This document shows, in pieces, positions 13,290 through 26,472 of a stretch of DNA of 64,000 bases; positions within the stretch are counted from its first letter, which is position 1; each line of letters opens with the position of its first letter. Origin of the DNA: Saccoglossus kowalevskii (taxonomy: Eukaryota; Hemichordata; Enteropneusta; Harrimaniidae). The DNA is taken from contig NW_003133315.1 in NCBI RefSeq assembly GCF_000003605.2, forward strand, positions 1-64,000, read 5' to 3'. A program made the position numbers and the translations under genes. The notes below the pieces were generated by a model. The model worked only from the letters and a program-made list of their open reading frames with translations, was not told the DNA's origin and made no database searches.

Positions 13290-14233
13290 CTAAGTCATTG
13301 TCATGTCACACCGCAGTTAAATTTCGAAAACAATAAGTAAATATATCGAGAATGCCTCATAAATAAGCAGATTATCACTACAGCCAACCGAAAATTCGAC
13401 AACAAACTGCTTACAAAGTTGTGAAAAGCGATTGCAAAGTTGCTTGTTTCAATCGGTATTGTTATCTGAGATATCATATTAACAATTACCATAGTTAAAA
13501 GTTCGAAAATGTGTATAAATATTTCGTGAATTGCTGTAAAATTACCGTAGTGTTACTCCATGTAAGTAGAGGTCATAGGTCAAATATCGAAGGTACTTTG
13601 TGCCAGCGATAATGATGTTAAAACATTTAAAAACATGAAATACCCGCCAATTCGGATTGACTTTAAATAATTCATGCAGCTGTGTGTTTAGGTGAACGCC
13701 AAATGTTTAAAGTAAAGCGCGATCGGGCGTGGTTAGTACTTGCATGGGAGACTCCCTGAGTAAATGAGCCATTGATTTTCTTTCATCACACTCACACACA
13801 TAGTAAAGATATAAGGCAACGATCTGCATCTTCCTTACTGTGATGGCAGTTATTTATAGTGGAAAATCGTGGACTTTTTGTAACTATTTTAATTAAGGAA
13901 AAGTTTTCAAATTCCGTCTAATTTTCTAGAACAAGTTGTAGATGCTGACGGTACGTAGTAGGTTTTAAGATGTTAACACACCGTGTAAAGTTGTTCAAAG
14001 TGATTGCAAAGTTATGTAAAGTTATTGCAAAGTTCGTTGATGTATTGGTATGTATGACCTAAGTTGTTGGCATATAGAAACGCGCAGTGGTAAAGTCGAA
14101 CAATTTAATAAAAGCCAGTTCAAAGCAGCATATAGATGTTTACATGAACTCACTGTAAAATGTTAGAAAACAGCATGCAATGTTCAAGTAAAAAAGCGAA
14201 GGAAATTTTGGCGGAGTTGCTTGTATATTAAAC
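13290..14233 (+). repeat. Monomer 15, subfamily G, long form (944 bp)
   Basis: CATGTCACACCG, ATATATCGAG and ATCACTACAG are shared with monomer 51 at a spacing of 33,708. Three run losses cluster near 13,776-13,835. The tail is CTGACGG with TTATGTAAAG. Confidence 0.94.
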
Positions 14234-15177
14234 CTAAGTCATCGTCATGACACCCCCGCAGTTAAATTTCGAAAACAATAAGTAAATGTATCGAGAATGC
14301 CTCATAAATAAGCAGATTATCACAACAGCCAACCGAAAATTCGACAACAAACTGCTTACAAAGTTGTAAAAAGCGATTGCAAAGTTGCTTGTTTCAATCG
14401 GTATTGTTACCTGAGATATCATATTAAGAATTACCATAGTTAAAAGTTTGAAAATGTGTATAAATATTTCGTGAATTGCTGTTAAATCACCGTAGTGTAC
14501 TCCGAGTAAGTAGAGGTCATAGGTTCAATGAGGGGAGGGTCCTTTCTGCCCAGCGATAGAAGATTTGAAAAACATTTAAAAAACATAAATACCCGGCCAA
14601 TTTGGCTTAACTTTTAAATAATTTCATGCAGGTGTATGATTTGATGGCCGCCAAAAGTTGAAAGTAAAGCGCGATCGGGGGGTGGTTAGTACTTGCATAG
14701 GAGTCTCCCTGAGTAAATGAGCCATTGATTTTTCTTTCATCACACTCACACACATAGTAAAGATATAAGGCAACGCTCCTGCATCCTTCCTTACTGTGAT
14801 GGCAATTATTTATAGTGGACTTTTTGTAACTATTTTAATTAAGGAAAAGTTTCAAATTCCTTCTAATTTTCTAGAACAAGTTGTAGATGCTGTCGGTACG
14901 TAGTAGGTTTTAAGATGTTAACACACCGTGTAAAGTTGTTCAAAGTGATTGCAAAGTTATGGAAAGTTATTGCAAAGTTCGTTGATGTATTGGTATGTAT
15001 GACCTAAGTTGTTGGCATATAGAAACGCGCAGTGGTAAAGTCGAACAATTTAATAAAAGCCAGTTCAGAGCAGCATATAGATGTTTACATGAACTCAATG
15101 TAAAATGTTAGAAAACAGCATGCAATGTTCAAGTAAAAAAGCGAAGGAAATTTTGGCGGAGTTGCTTCTATATTAAA
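14234..15177 (+). repeat. Monomer 16, disrupted middle, short form, tail T (944 bp)
   Basis: From about 14,488 to 14,690 the sequence is dense with small insertions and substitutions not seen in any other unit (for example CAATGAGGGGAGGGTCC and ATCGGGGGGTGG). Outside it the unit is ordinary. GATGGCCGCC links it to monomer 5 and TGCATAGGAGTCTCCC to monomer 22. Confidence 0.92.
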
Positions 15178-16126
15178 CTAAGTCATCGTCATGACACCCC
15201 CGCAGTTAAATTTTCGTAAACAATAAGTAAATGTATCGAGAATGCCTCATAAATAAGCAGATTATCACAACAGCTAACCGAAAATTTGACAACAAACTGC
15301 TTACAAAGTTGTGAAAAGCGATTGCAAAGTTGCTTGTTTCAATCGGTATTGTTACCTGAGATATCATATTAACAATTACCATAGTTAAAAGTTTGAAAAT
15401 GTGTATAAATATTTCGTGAATTGCTGTAAAATTACCGTAGTGTTACTCGAAGTAAGTAGAGGTCATAGGTCAAATATCGAAGGTACTTTGTGCCAGTGAT
15501 AATGATGTTAAAACATTTAAAAACATGAAATACCCGCCAATTCGGATTAACTTTAAATAATTCATGCAGCTGTGTGTTTAGGTGAACGCCAAATGTTTAA
15601 AGTAAAGCGCGATCGGGCGTGGTTAGTATTTGCATGGGAGACTCCCTGAGTAAATGAGCCATTGATTTTTCTTTCATCACACTCACACACATAGTAAAGA
15701 TATAAGGCATCGCTCCTGCATCCTTCCTTACTGTGATGGCAGTTATTTATAGTGGAAAATCGTGGACTTTTTGTAACTATTTTAATTAAGGAAAAGTTTT
15801 CAAATTCCTTCTAATTTTCTAGAACAAGTTGTAGATGCTGTCGGTACGTAGTAGGTTTTAAGATGTTAACACACCGTGTAAAGTAGTTCAAAGTGATTGC
15901 AAAGTTATGGAAAGTTATTGCAAAGTTCGTTGATGTATTGGTATGTATGACCTAAGTTGTTGTCATATAGAAACACGCAGTGGTAAAGTCGAACAATTTA
16001 ATAAAAGCCAGTTCAAAGCAGCATATAGATGTTTACATGAACTCAATGTAAAATGTTAGAAAACATCATGCAATGTTCAAGTAAAAAAGCGAAGGAAATT
16101 TTGGCGGAGTTGCTTGTATATTAAAC
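15178..16126 (+). repeat. Monomer 17, subfamily G, long form, tail T (949 bp)
   Basis: CGTAAACAATAAG and AGCTAACCG with ATTTGAC are shared only with the next unit, marking a local duplication. One C is missing from the AAACCTAAG start and one T is added in a run. Confidence 0.94.
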
Positions 16127-17064
16127 CTAAGTCATCGTCATGACACCCCCGCAGTTAAATTTCGTAAACAATAAGTAAATGTATCGAGAATGCCTCATAA
16201 ATAAGCAGATTATCACAACAGCTAACCGAAAATTTGACAACAAACTGCTTACAAAGTTGTGAAAAGCGATTGCAAAGTTGCTTGTTTCAATCGGTATTGT
16301 TACCTGAGATATCATATTAACAATTACCATAGTTAAAAGTTCGAAAATGTGTATAAATATTTCGTGAATTGCTGTAAAATTACCGTAGTGTTACTCCAAG
16401 TAAGTAGAGGTCATAGGTCAAATATCGAAGGTACTTTGTGCCAGCGATAATGATTTTAAAACATTTAAAAACATGAAATACCCGCCAATTCCGATTAACT
16501 TTAAATAATTCATGCAGCTGTGTGTTTAGGTGAACGCCAAATGTTTAAAGTAAAGCGCGATCGGGCGTGGTTAGTATTTGCATGGGAGACTCCCTGAGTA
16601 AATGAGCCATTGATTTTTCTTTCATCACACTCACACACATAGTAAAGATATAAGGCAACGCTCCTGCATCCTTCCTTACTGTGATGGCAGTTATTTATAG
16701 TGGACTTTTTGTAACTATTTTAATTAAGGAAAAGTTTTCAAATTCCTTCTAATTTTCTAGAACAAGTTGTACATGCTGACGGTACGTAGTAGGTTTTAAG
16801 ATGTTAACACACCGTGTAAAGTTGTTCAAAGTGATTGCAAAGTTATTCAAAGTTATTGCAAAGTTCGTTGATGTATTGGTATGTATGACCTAAGTTGTTG
16901 TCATATAGAAACGCGCTGTGGTAAAGTCGAACAATTTAATAAAAGCCAGTTCAAAGCAGCATATAGATGTTTACATGAACTCACTGTAAAATGTTAGAAA
17001 ACAGCATGCAATGTTCAAGTAAAAAAGCGAAGGAAATTTTGGCGGAGTTGCTTGTATATTAAAC
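16127..17064 (+). repeat. Monomer 18, subfamily G, short form (938 bp)
   Basis: It is paired with monomer 17 through CGTAAACAATAAG, AGCTAACCG and GTTGTCATATAG. ATTCCGATTAAC, GTACATGCTG and TTATTCAAAG are private. CTGACGG in a short-form unit is uncommon. Confidence 0.95.
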
Positions 17065-18012
17065 CTAAGTCATCGTCATGACACCCCCGCAGTTAAATTT
17101 CGAAAACAATAAGTAAATGTATCGAGAATGCCTCATAAATAAGCAGATTATCACAACAGCCAACCGAAAATTCGACAACAAACTGCTTACAAAGTTGTGA
17201 AAAGCGATTGCAAAGTGGCTTGTTTCAATCGGTATTGTTACCTGAGATATCATATTAACAATTACCATAGTTAAAAGTTCGAAAATGTGTATAAATATTT
17301 CGTGAATTGCTGTTATATTACCGTAGTGTTACTCCGAGTAAGTAGAGGTCATAGGTCAAATATGGAAGGTACTTTGTGCCAGCGATAATGATGTTAAAAC
17401 ATTTAAAAACATGAAATACCCGCCAATTCGGATTAACTTTAAATAATTCATGCAGCTGTGTGTTTAGGTGAACGCCAAATGTTTAAAGTAAAGCGCGATC
17501 GGGCGTGGTTAGTATTTGCATGGGAGACTCCCTGAGTAAATGAGCCATTGATTTTTCTTTCATTACACTCACACACATAGTAAAGATATAAGGCAACGCT
17601 CCTGCATCCTTCCTTACGGTGATGGCAGTTATTTATAGTGGAAAATCGTGGACTTTTTGTAACTATTTTAATTAAGGAAAAGTTTTCAAATTCCTTCTAA
17701 TTTTCTAGAACAAGTTGTAGATGCTGTCGGTACGTAGTAGGTTTTAAGATGTTAACACACCGTGTAAAGTTGTTCAAAGTGATTGCAAAGTTATGCAAAG
17801 TTATTGCAAAGTTCGTTGATGTATTGTTATGTATGACCTAAGTTGTTGGCATATAGAAACGCGCAGTGGTAAAGTCGAACAATTTAATAAAAGCCAGTTC
17901 AAAGCAGCATATAGATGTTTACATGAACTCACTGTAAAATGTTAGAAAACAGCATGCAATGTTCAAGTAAAAAAGCGAAGGAAATTTTGGCGGAGTTGCT
18001 TGTATATTAAAC
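17065..18012 (+). repeat. Monomer 19, subfamily G, long form, mixed tail (948 bp)
   Basis: It has a G middle but with TATGGAAGG as in Q, and TTACACTCAC as in N. CTGTTATATTACC and CTTACGGTG are private. The tail pairs CTGTCGG with TTATGCAAAG. Confidence 0.95.
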
Positions 18013-18950
18013 CTAAGTCATCGTCATGACACCCCCGCAGTTAAATTTCGAAAACAATAAGTAAATGTATCGAGAATGCCTCATAAATAAGCAGATTATC
18101 ACAACAGCCAACCGAAAATTCGACAACAAACTGCTTACAAAGTTGTGAAAAGCGATTGCAAAGTGGCTTGTTTCAATCGGTATTGTTACCTGAGATATCA
18201 TATTAACAATTACCATAGTTAAAAGTTCGAAAATGTGTATAAATATTTCGTGAATTGCTGTTAAATTACCGTAGTGTTACTCCGAGTAAGTAGAGGTCAT
18301 AGGTCAAATATGGAAGGTACTTTGTGCCAGCGATAACGATTTTAAAACATTTAAAAACATAAAATACCCGCCAATTTGGCTTAACTTTAAATAATTCATG
18401 CAGCTGTATGTTTAGATGACCGCCAAAAGTTGAAAGTAAAGCGCGATCGGGCGTGGTTAGTACTTGCATGGGAGACTCCCTGAGTAAATGAGCCATTGAT
18501 TTTTCTTTCATCACACTCACACACATAGTAGAGATATAAGGCAACGCTCCTGCATCCTTCCTTACTGTGATGGCAATTATTTATAGTGGACTTTTTGTAA
18601 CTATTTTAATTAAGGAAAAGTTTTCAAATTCCTTCTAATTTTCTAGAACAAGTTGTAGATGCTGTCGGTACGTAGTAGGTTTTAAGATGTTAACACACCG
18701 TGTAAAGTTGTTCAAAGTGATTGCAAAGTTATGGAAAGTTATTGCAAAGTTCGTTGATGTATTGGTATGTATGACCTAAGTTGTTGGCATATAGAAACGC
18801 GCAGTGGTAAAGTCGAACAATTTAATAAAAGCCAGTTCAAAGCAGCATATAGATGTTTACATGAACTCACTGTAAAATGTTAGAAAACAGCATGCAATGT
18901 TCAAGTAAAAAAGCGAAAGAAAATTTGGCGGAGTTGCTTGTATATTAAAC
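18013..18950 (+). repeat. Monomer 20, subfamily Q, short form, tail T (938 bp)
   Basis: A clean Q unit. TAGTAGAGATAT is shared with monomer 36. The right end has GCGAAAGAAAATTTGG, also seen at the ends of monomers 30 and 34. Confidence 0.96.
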
Positions 18951-19888
18951 CTAAGTCATCGTCATGACACCCCCGCAGTTAAATTTCGAAAACAATAAGT
19001 AAATGTATCGAGAATGCCTCATAAATAAGCAGATTATCACAACAGCCAACCGAAAATTCGACAACAAACTGATTACAAAGTTGTGAAAAGCGATTGCAAA
19101 GTGGCTTGTTTCAATCGGTATTGTTACCTGAGATATCATATTAACAATTACCATAGTTAAAAGTTCGAAAATGTGTATAAATATTTCGTGAATTGCTGTT
19201 AAATTACCGTAGTGTTACTCCGAGTAAGTAGAGGTCATAGGTCAAATATGGAAGGTACTTTGTGCCAGCGATAACGATTTTAAAACATTTAAAAACATAA
19301 AATACCCGCCACTTTGGCTTAACTTTAAATAATTCATGCAGCTGTATGTTTAGATGACCGCCAAAAGTTGAAAGTAAAGCGCGATCGGGCGTGGTTAGTA
19401 CTTGCATGGGAGACTCCCTGAGTAAATGAGCCATTGATTTTTCTTTCATCACACTCACACACATAGTAAAGATATAAGGCAACGCTCCTGCATCCTTCCT
19501 TACTGTGATGGCAATTATTTATAGTGGACTTTTTGTAACTATTTTAATTAAGGAAAAGTTTTCAAATTCCTTCTAATTTTCTAGAACAAGTTGTAGATGC
19601 TGTCGGTACGTAGTAGGTTTTAAGATGTTAACACACCGTGTAAAGTTGTTCAAAGTGATTGCAAAGTTATGGAAAGTTATTGCAAAGTTCGTTGATGTAT
19701 TGGTATGTATGACCTAAGTTGTTGGCATATAGAAACGCGCAGTGGTAAAGTCGAACAATTTAATAAAAGCCAGTTCAAAGCAGCATATAGATGTTTACAT
19801 GAACTCACTGTAAAATGTTAAAAAACAGCATGCAATGTTCAAGTAAAAAAGCGAAGGAAATTTTGGCGGAGTTGCTTGTATATTAAAC
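18951..19888 (+). repeat. Monomer 21, subfamily Q, short form, tail T (938 bp)
   Basis: A clean Q unit with private AACTGATTAC and CCGCCACTTTGG. It ends with GTTAAAAAACAGC, shared with monomers 35 and 68; monomer 35 lies 13,016 bp away. Confidence 0.96.
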
Positions 19889-20826
19889 CTAAGTCATCGT
19901 CATGACACCCCCGCAGTTAAATTTCGAAAACAATAAGTAAATGTATCGAGAATGCCTCATAAATAAGCAGATTATCACAACAGCCAACCGAAAATTCGAC
20001 AACAAACTGCTTACAAAGTTGTGAAATGCGATTGCAAAGTGGCTTGTTTCAATCGGTATTGTTACCTGAGATATCATATTAACAATTACCATAGTTAAAA
20101 GTTCGAAAATGTGTATAAATATTTCGTGAATTGCTGTTAAATTACCGTAGTGTTACTCCGAGTAAGTAGAGGTCATAGGTCAAATATGGAAGGTACTTTG
20201 TGCCAGCGATAACGATTTTAAAACATTTAAAAACATAAAATACCCGCCAATTTGGCTTAACTTTAAATAATTCATGCAGCTGTATGTTTAGATGACCGCC
20301 AAAAGTTGAAAGTAAAGCGCGATCGGGCGTGGTTAGTACTTGCATAGGAGTCTCCCTGAGTAAATGAGCCATTGATTTTTCTTTCATCACACTCACACAC
20401 ATAGTAAAGATATAAGGCAACGCTCCTGCATCCTTCCTTACTGTGATGGCAATTATTTATAGTGGACTTTTTGTAACTATTTTAATTAAGGAAAAGTTTT
20501 CAAATTCCTTCTAATTTTCTAGAACAAGTTGTAGATGCTGTCGGTACGTAGTAGGTTTTAAGATGTTAACACACCGTGTAAAGTTGTTCAAAGTGATTGC
20601 AAAGTTATGGAAAGTTATTGCAAAGTTCGTTGATGTATTGGTATGTATGACCTAAGTTGTTGGCATATAGAAACGCGCAGTGGTAAAGTCGAACAATTTA
20701 ATAAAAGCCAGTTCAGAGCAGCATATAGATGTTTACATGAACTCACTGTAAAATGTTAGAAAACAGCATGCAATGTTCAAGTAAAAAAGCGAAGGAAATT
20801 TTGGCGGAGTTGCTTGTATATTAAAC
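19889..20826 (+). repeat. Monomer 22, subfamily Q, short form, tail T (938 bp)
   Basis: TGCATAGGAGTCTCCC changes two positions in and beside the GGGAG-A-CTCCC palindrome, as in monomer 16. GTTCAGAGCAGC is shared with the ends of monomers 2 and 16. Confidence 0.96.
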
Positions 20827-21764
20827 CTAAGTCATCGTCATGACACCCCCGCAGTTAAATTTCGAAAACAATAAGTAAATGTATCGAGAATGCCTCATAA
20901 ATAAGCAGATTATCACAACAGCCAACCGAAAATTCGACAACAAACTGCTTACAAAGTTGTGAAAAGCGATTGCAAAGTTGCTTGTTTCAATCGGTATTGT
21001 TACCTGAGATATCATATTAACAATTACCATAGTTAAAAGTTCGAAAATGTGTATAAATATTTCGTGAATTGCTGTTAAATTACCGTAGTGTTACTCCGAG
21101 TAAGTAGAGGTCACAGGTCAAATATGGAAGGTACTTTGTGCCAGCGATAACGATTTTAAAACATTTAAAAACATAAAATACCCGCCAATTTGGCTTAACT
21201 TCAAATAATTCATGTAGCTCTATGTTTAGATGACCGCCAAAAGTTGAAAGTAAAGCGCGATCGGGCGTGGTTAGTACTTGCATGGGAGACTCCCTGAGTA
21301 AATGAGCCATTGATTTTTCTTTCATCACACTCACACACATAGTAAAGATATAAGGCAACGCTCCTGCATCCTTCCTTACTGTGATGGCAATTATTTATAG
21401 TGGACTTTTTGTAACTATTTTAATTAAGGAAAAGTTTTCAAATTCCTTCTAATTTTCTAGAACAAGTTGTAGATGCTGTCGGTACATAGTAGGTTTTAAG
21501 ATGTTAACACACCGTGTAAAGTTGTTCAAAGTGATTGCAAAGTTATGGAAAGTTATTGCAAAGTTCGTTGATGTATTGGTATGTATGACCTAAGTTGTTG
21601 GCATATAGAAACGCGCAGTGGTAAAGTCGAACAATTTAATAAAAGCCAGTTCAAAGCAGCATATAGATGTTTACATGAACTCACTGTAAAATGTTAGAAA
21701 ACAGCATGCAATGTTCAAGTAAAAAAGCGAAGGAAATGTTGGCGGAGTTGCTTGTATATTAAAC
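20827..21764 (+). repeat. Monomer 23, subfamily E, short form, tail T (938 bp)
   Basis: The first E unit of the window, with CATGTAGCTC. GGTCACAGGTC is private. GGTACATAGTAGG recurs in monomer 48. Confidence 0.96.
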
Positions 21765-22712
21765 CTAAGTCATCGTCATGACACCCCCGTAGTTAAATTT
21801 CGAAAACAATAAGTAAATGTATCGAGAATGCCTCATAAATAAGCAGATTATCACAACAGCCAACCGAAAATTCGACAACAAACTGCTTACAAAGTTGTGA
21901 AAAGCGATTGCAAAGTTGCTTGTTTCAATCGGTATTGTTACCTGAGATATCATATTAACAATTACCATAGTTAAAAGTTCGAAAATGTGTATAAATATTT
22001 CGTGAATTGCTGTTAAATTACCGTAGTGTTACTCCGAGTAAGTAGAGGTCATAGGTCAAATATAGAAGGTACTTTGTGCCAGCGATAATGATGTTAAAAC
22101 ATTTAAAAACATGAAATACCCGCCAATTCGGATTAACTTCAAATAATTCATGCAGCTGTGTGTTTAGATGACCGCCAAAAGTTGAAAGTAAAGCGCGATC
22201 GGGCGTGGTTAGTACTTGCATGGGAGACTCCATGAGTAAATGAGCCATTGATTTTTCTTTCATTACACTCACACACATAGTAAAGATATAAGGCAACGCT
22301 CCTGCATCCTTCCTTACTGTGATGGCAGTTATTTATAGTGGAAAATCGTGGACTGTTTGTAACTATTTTAATTAAGGAAAAGTTTTCAAATTCCTTCTAA
22401 TTTTCTAGAACAAGTTGTAGATGCTGTCGGTACGTAGTAGGTTTTAAGATGTTAACACACCGTGTAAAGTTGTTCAAAGTGATTGCAAAGTTATGGAAAG
22501 TTATTGCAAAGTTCGTTGATGTATTGGTATGTATGACCTAAGTTGTTGGCATATAGAAACGCGCAGTGGTAAAGTCGAACAATTTAATAAAAGCCAGTTC
22601 AAAGCAGCATATAGATGTTTACATGAACTCACTGTAAAATGTTAGAAAACAGCATGCAATGTTCAAGTAAAAAAGCGAAGGAAATTTTGGCGGAGTTGCT
22701 TGTATATTAAAC
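21765..22712 (+). repeat. Monomer 24, subfamily N, long form, tail T (948 bp)
   Basis: CCCCCGTAGTT at the left is otherwise an E-block mark, joined here to an N middle with TTAACTTCAAAT as in monomer 60. GGACTGTTTG is shared with monomer 61. Confidence 0.96.
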
Positions 22713-23649
22713 CTAAGTCATCGTCATGACACCCCCGCAGTTAAATTTCGAAAACAATAAGTAAATGTATCGAGAATGCCTCATAAATAAGCAGATTATC
22801 ACAACAGCCAACCGAAAATTCGACAACAAACTGCTTCCAAAGTTGTGAAAAGCGATTGCAAAGTGGCTTGTTTCAATCGGTATTGTTACCTGAGATATCA
22901 TATTAACAATTACCATAGTTAAAAGTTCGAAAATGTGTATAAATATTTCGTGAATTGCTGTTAAATTACCGTAGTGTTACTCCGAGTAAGTAGAGGTCAT
23001 AGGTCAAATATAGAAGGTACTTTGTGCCAGCGATAATGATGTTAAAACATTTAAAAACATGAAATACCCGCCAATTCGGATTAACTTTAAATAATTCATG
23101 CAGCTGTGTGTTTAGATGACCCCCAAAAGTTGAAAGTAAAGCGCGATCGGGCGTGGTTAGTACTTGCATGGGAGACTCCATGAGTAAATGAGCCATTGAT
23201 TTTTCTTTCATTACACTCACACACATAGTAAAGATATAAGGCAACGCTCCTGCATCCTTCCTTACTGTGATGGCAGTTATTTATAGTGGAAAATCGTGGA
23301 CTTTTTGTAACTATTTTAATTAAGGAAAAGTTTTCAAATTCCTTCTAATTTTCTAGAACAAGTTGTAGATGCTGTCGGTACGTAGTACGTTTTAAGATGT
23401 TAACACACCGTGTAAGTTGTTCAAGTGATTGCAAAGTTATGGAAGTTATTGCAAAGTTCGTTGATGTATTGGTATGTATGACCTAGTTGTGGCATATAGA
23501 AACGCGCAGTGGTAAAGTCGACATTTATAAATCCAGTTCAAAGCAGCATACAGATGTTTACATGAACTCACTGTAAAATGTTAGAAAACAGCATGCAATG
23601 TTCAAGGGAAAAAGCGAAGGAAATTTGGCGGAGTTGCTTGTATATTAAA
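22713..23649 (+). repeat. Monomer 25, subfamily N, long form, tail T (937 bp), indel cluster
   Basis: CTTCCAAAGTTG and GACCCCCAAAAG match the 54.5-57.3 kb N block. About 11 one-base losses, nearly all in runs, lie between 23,410 and 23,652, reducing a 948-bp unit to 937. The next unit is Q, so subfamily identity changes at this damaged stretch. Confidence 0.93.
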
Positions 23650-24587
23650 CTAAGTCATCGTCATGACACCCCCGCAGTTAAATTTCGAAAACAATAAGTA
23701 AATGTATCGAGAATGCCTCATAAATAAGCAGATTATCACAACAGCCAACCGAAAATTCGACAACAAACTGCTTACAAAGTTGTGAAAAGCGATTGCAAAG
23801 TTGCTTGTTTCAATCGGTATTGTTACCTGAGATATCATATTAACAATTACCATAGTTAAAAGTTCGAAAATGTGTATAAATATTTCGTGAATTGCTGTTA
23901 AATTACCGTAGTGTTACTCCGAGTAAGTAGAGGTCATAGATCAAATATGGAAGGTACTTTGTGCCAGCGATAACGATTTTAAAACATTTAAAAACATGAA
24001 ATACCCGCCAATTTGGCTTAACTTTAAATAATTCATGCAGCTGTATGTTTAGATAACCGCCAAAAGTTGAAAGTAAAGCGCGATCGGGCGTGGTTAGTAC
24101 TTGCATGGGAGACTCCCTGAGTAAATGAGCCATTGATTTTTCTTTCATCACACTCACACACATAGTAAAGATATAAGGCAACGCTCCTGCATCCTTCCTT
24201 ACTGTGATGGCAATTATTTATAGTGGACTTTTTGTAACTATTTTAATTAAGGAAAAGTTTTCAAATTCCTTCTAATTTTCTAGAACAAGTTGTAGATGCT
24301 GTCGGTACGTAGTAGGTTTTAAGATGTTAACACACCGTGTAAAGTTGTTCAAAGTGATTGCAAAGTTATGGAAAGTTATTGCAAAGTTCGTTGATGTATT
24401 GGTATGTATGACCTAAGTTGTTGGCATATAGAAACGCGCAGTGGTAAAGTCGAACAATTTAATAAAAGCCAGTTCAAAGCAGCATATAGATGTTTACATG
24501 AACTGACTGTAAAATGTTAGAAAACAGCATGCAATGTTCAAGGGAAAAAGCGAAGTAAATTTTGGCGGAGTTGCTTGTATATTAAAC
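23650..24587 (+). repeat. Monomer 26, subfamily Q, short form, tail T (938 bp)
   Basis: A Q middle with private CATAGATCAAAT and GATAACCGCC. It ends with GAACTGACTG and CAAGGGAAAAAGCGAAG, typical of junctions before certain G and E units. Confidence 0.96.
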
Positions 24588-25534
24588 CTAAGTCATCGTC
24601 ATGACACCCCCGCAGTTAAATTTCGAAAACAATAAGTAAATGTATCGAGAATGCCTCATAAATAAGCAGATTATCACAACAGCCAACCGAAAATTCGACA
24701 ACAAACTGCTTACAAAGTTGTGAAAAGCGATTGCAAAGTTGCTTGTTTCAATCGGTATTGTTACCTGAGATATCATATTAACAATTACCATAGTTAAAAG
24801 TTCGAAAATGTGTATAAATATTTCGTGAATTGCTGTAAAATTACCGCAGTGTTACTCCAAGTAAGTAGAGGTCATAGGTCAAATATCGAAGGTACTTTGT
24901 GCCAGCGATAACGATGTTAAAACATTTAAAAACATGAAATACCCGCCAATTCGGATAAACTTTAAATAATTCATGCAGCTGTGTGTTTAGGTGAACGCCA
25001 AATGTTTAAAGTAAAGCGCGATCGGGCGTGGTTAGTACTTGCATGGGAGACTCCCCGAGTAAATGAGCCATTGATTTTTCTTTCATCACACTCACACACA
25101 TAGTAAAGATATAAGGCAACGCTCCTGCATCCTTCCTTACTGTGATGGCAGTTATTTATGGTGGAAAATCGTGGACTTTTTGTATCTATTTTAATTAAGG
25201 AAAAGTTTTCAAATTCCTTCTAATTTTCTAGAACAAGTTGTAGATGCTGACGGTACGTAGTAGGTTTTAAGATGCTAACACACCGTGTAAAGTTGTTCAA
25301 AGTGATTGCAAAGTTATGCAAAGTTATTGCAAAGTTCGTTGATGTATTGGTATGTATGACCTAAGTTGTTGGCATATAGAAACGCGCAGTGGTAACGTCG
25401 AACAATTTAATAAAAGCCAGTTCAAAGCAGCATATAGATGTTTACATGAACTCACTGTAAAATGTTAGAAAACAACATGCAATGTTCAAGTAAAAAGCGA
25501 AGTAAATTTTGGCGGAGTTGCTTGTATATTAAAC
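24588..25534 (+). repeat. Monomer 27, subfamily G, long form, tail A (947 bp)
   Basis: A partner of monomer 12 (ACCGCAGTG, CTCCCCGAG, GTATCTATTTT). GATGCTAACAC and GGTAACGTCG are private. It ends with AACAACATGC as at the end of monomer 12. Confidence 0.96.
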
Positions 25535-26472
25535 CTAAGTCATCGTCATGACACCCCCGCAGTTAAATTTCGAAAACAATAAGTAAATGTATCGAGAATG
25601 CCTCATAAATAAGCAGATTATCACAACAGCCAACCGAAAATTCGACAACAAACTGCTTACAAAGTTGTGAAAAGCGATTGCAAAGTTGCTTGTTTCAATC
25701 GGTATTGTTACCTGAGATATCATATTAACAATTACCATAGTTAAAAGTTCGAAAATGTGTATAAATATTTCGTGAATTGCTGTTAAATTACCGTAGTGTT
25801 ACTCCGAGTAAGTAGAGGTCATAGGTCAAATATGGAAGGTACTTTGTGCCAGCGATAACGATTTTAAAACATTTAAAAACATAAATTACCCGCCAATTTG
25901 GCTTAACTTCAAATAATTCATGCAGCTCTATGTTTAGATGACCGCCAAAAGTTGAAAGTAAAGCGCGATCGGGCGTGGTTAGTACTTGCATGGGAGACTC
26001 CCTGAGTAAATGAGCCATTGATTTTTCTTTCATCACACTCACACACATAGTAAAGATATAAGGCAACGCTCCTGCATCCTTCCTTACTGTGATGGCAATT
26101 ATTTATAGTGGACTTTTTGTAACTATTTTAATTAAGGAAAAGTTTTCAAATTCCTTCTAATTTTCTAGAACAAGATGTAGATGCTGTCGGTATGTAGTAG
26201 GTTTTAAGATGTTAACACACCGTGTAAAGTTGTTCAAAGTGATTGCAAAGTTATGGAAAGTTATTGCAAAGTTCGTTGATGTATTGGTATGTATGACCTA
26301 AGTTGTTGGCATATAGAAACGCGCAGTGGTAAAGTCGAACAATTTAATAAAAGCCAGTTCAAAGCAGCATATAGATGTTTACATGAACTGACTGTAAAAT
26401 GTTAGAAAACAGCATGCAATGTTCAAGGGAAAAAGCGAAGGAAATTTTGGCGGAGTTGCTTGTATATTAAAC
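25535..26472 (+). repeat. Monomer 28, subfamily E variant, short form, tail T (938 bp)
   Basis: ATAAATTACCCGCC and GTATGTAGTAGG are shared with monomers 40 and 45. CAAGATGTAG is private. Confidence 0.96.

Noticed and set aside
14496-14690. Foreign insertion in monomer 16
   Set aside because: The stretch still follows the satellite base by base with extra bases; it is a damaged or misread unit, not an insertion of other DNA.
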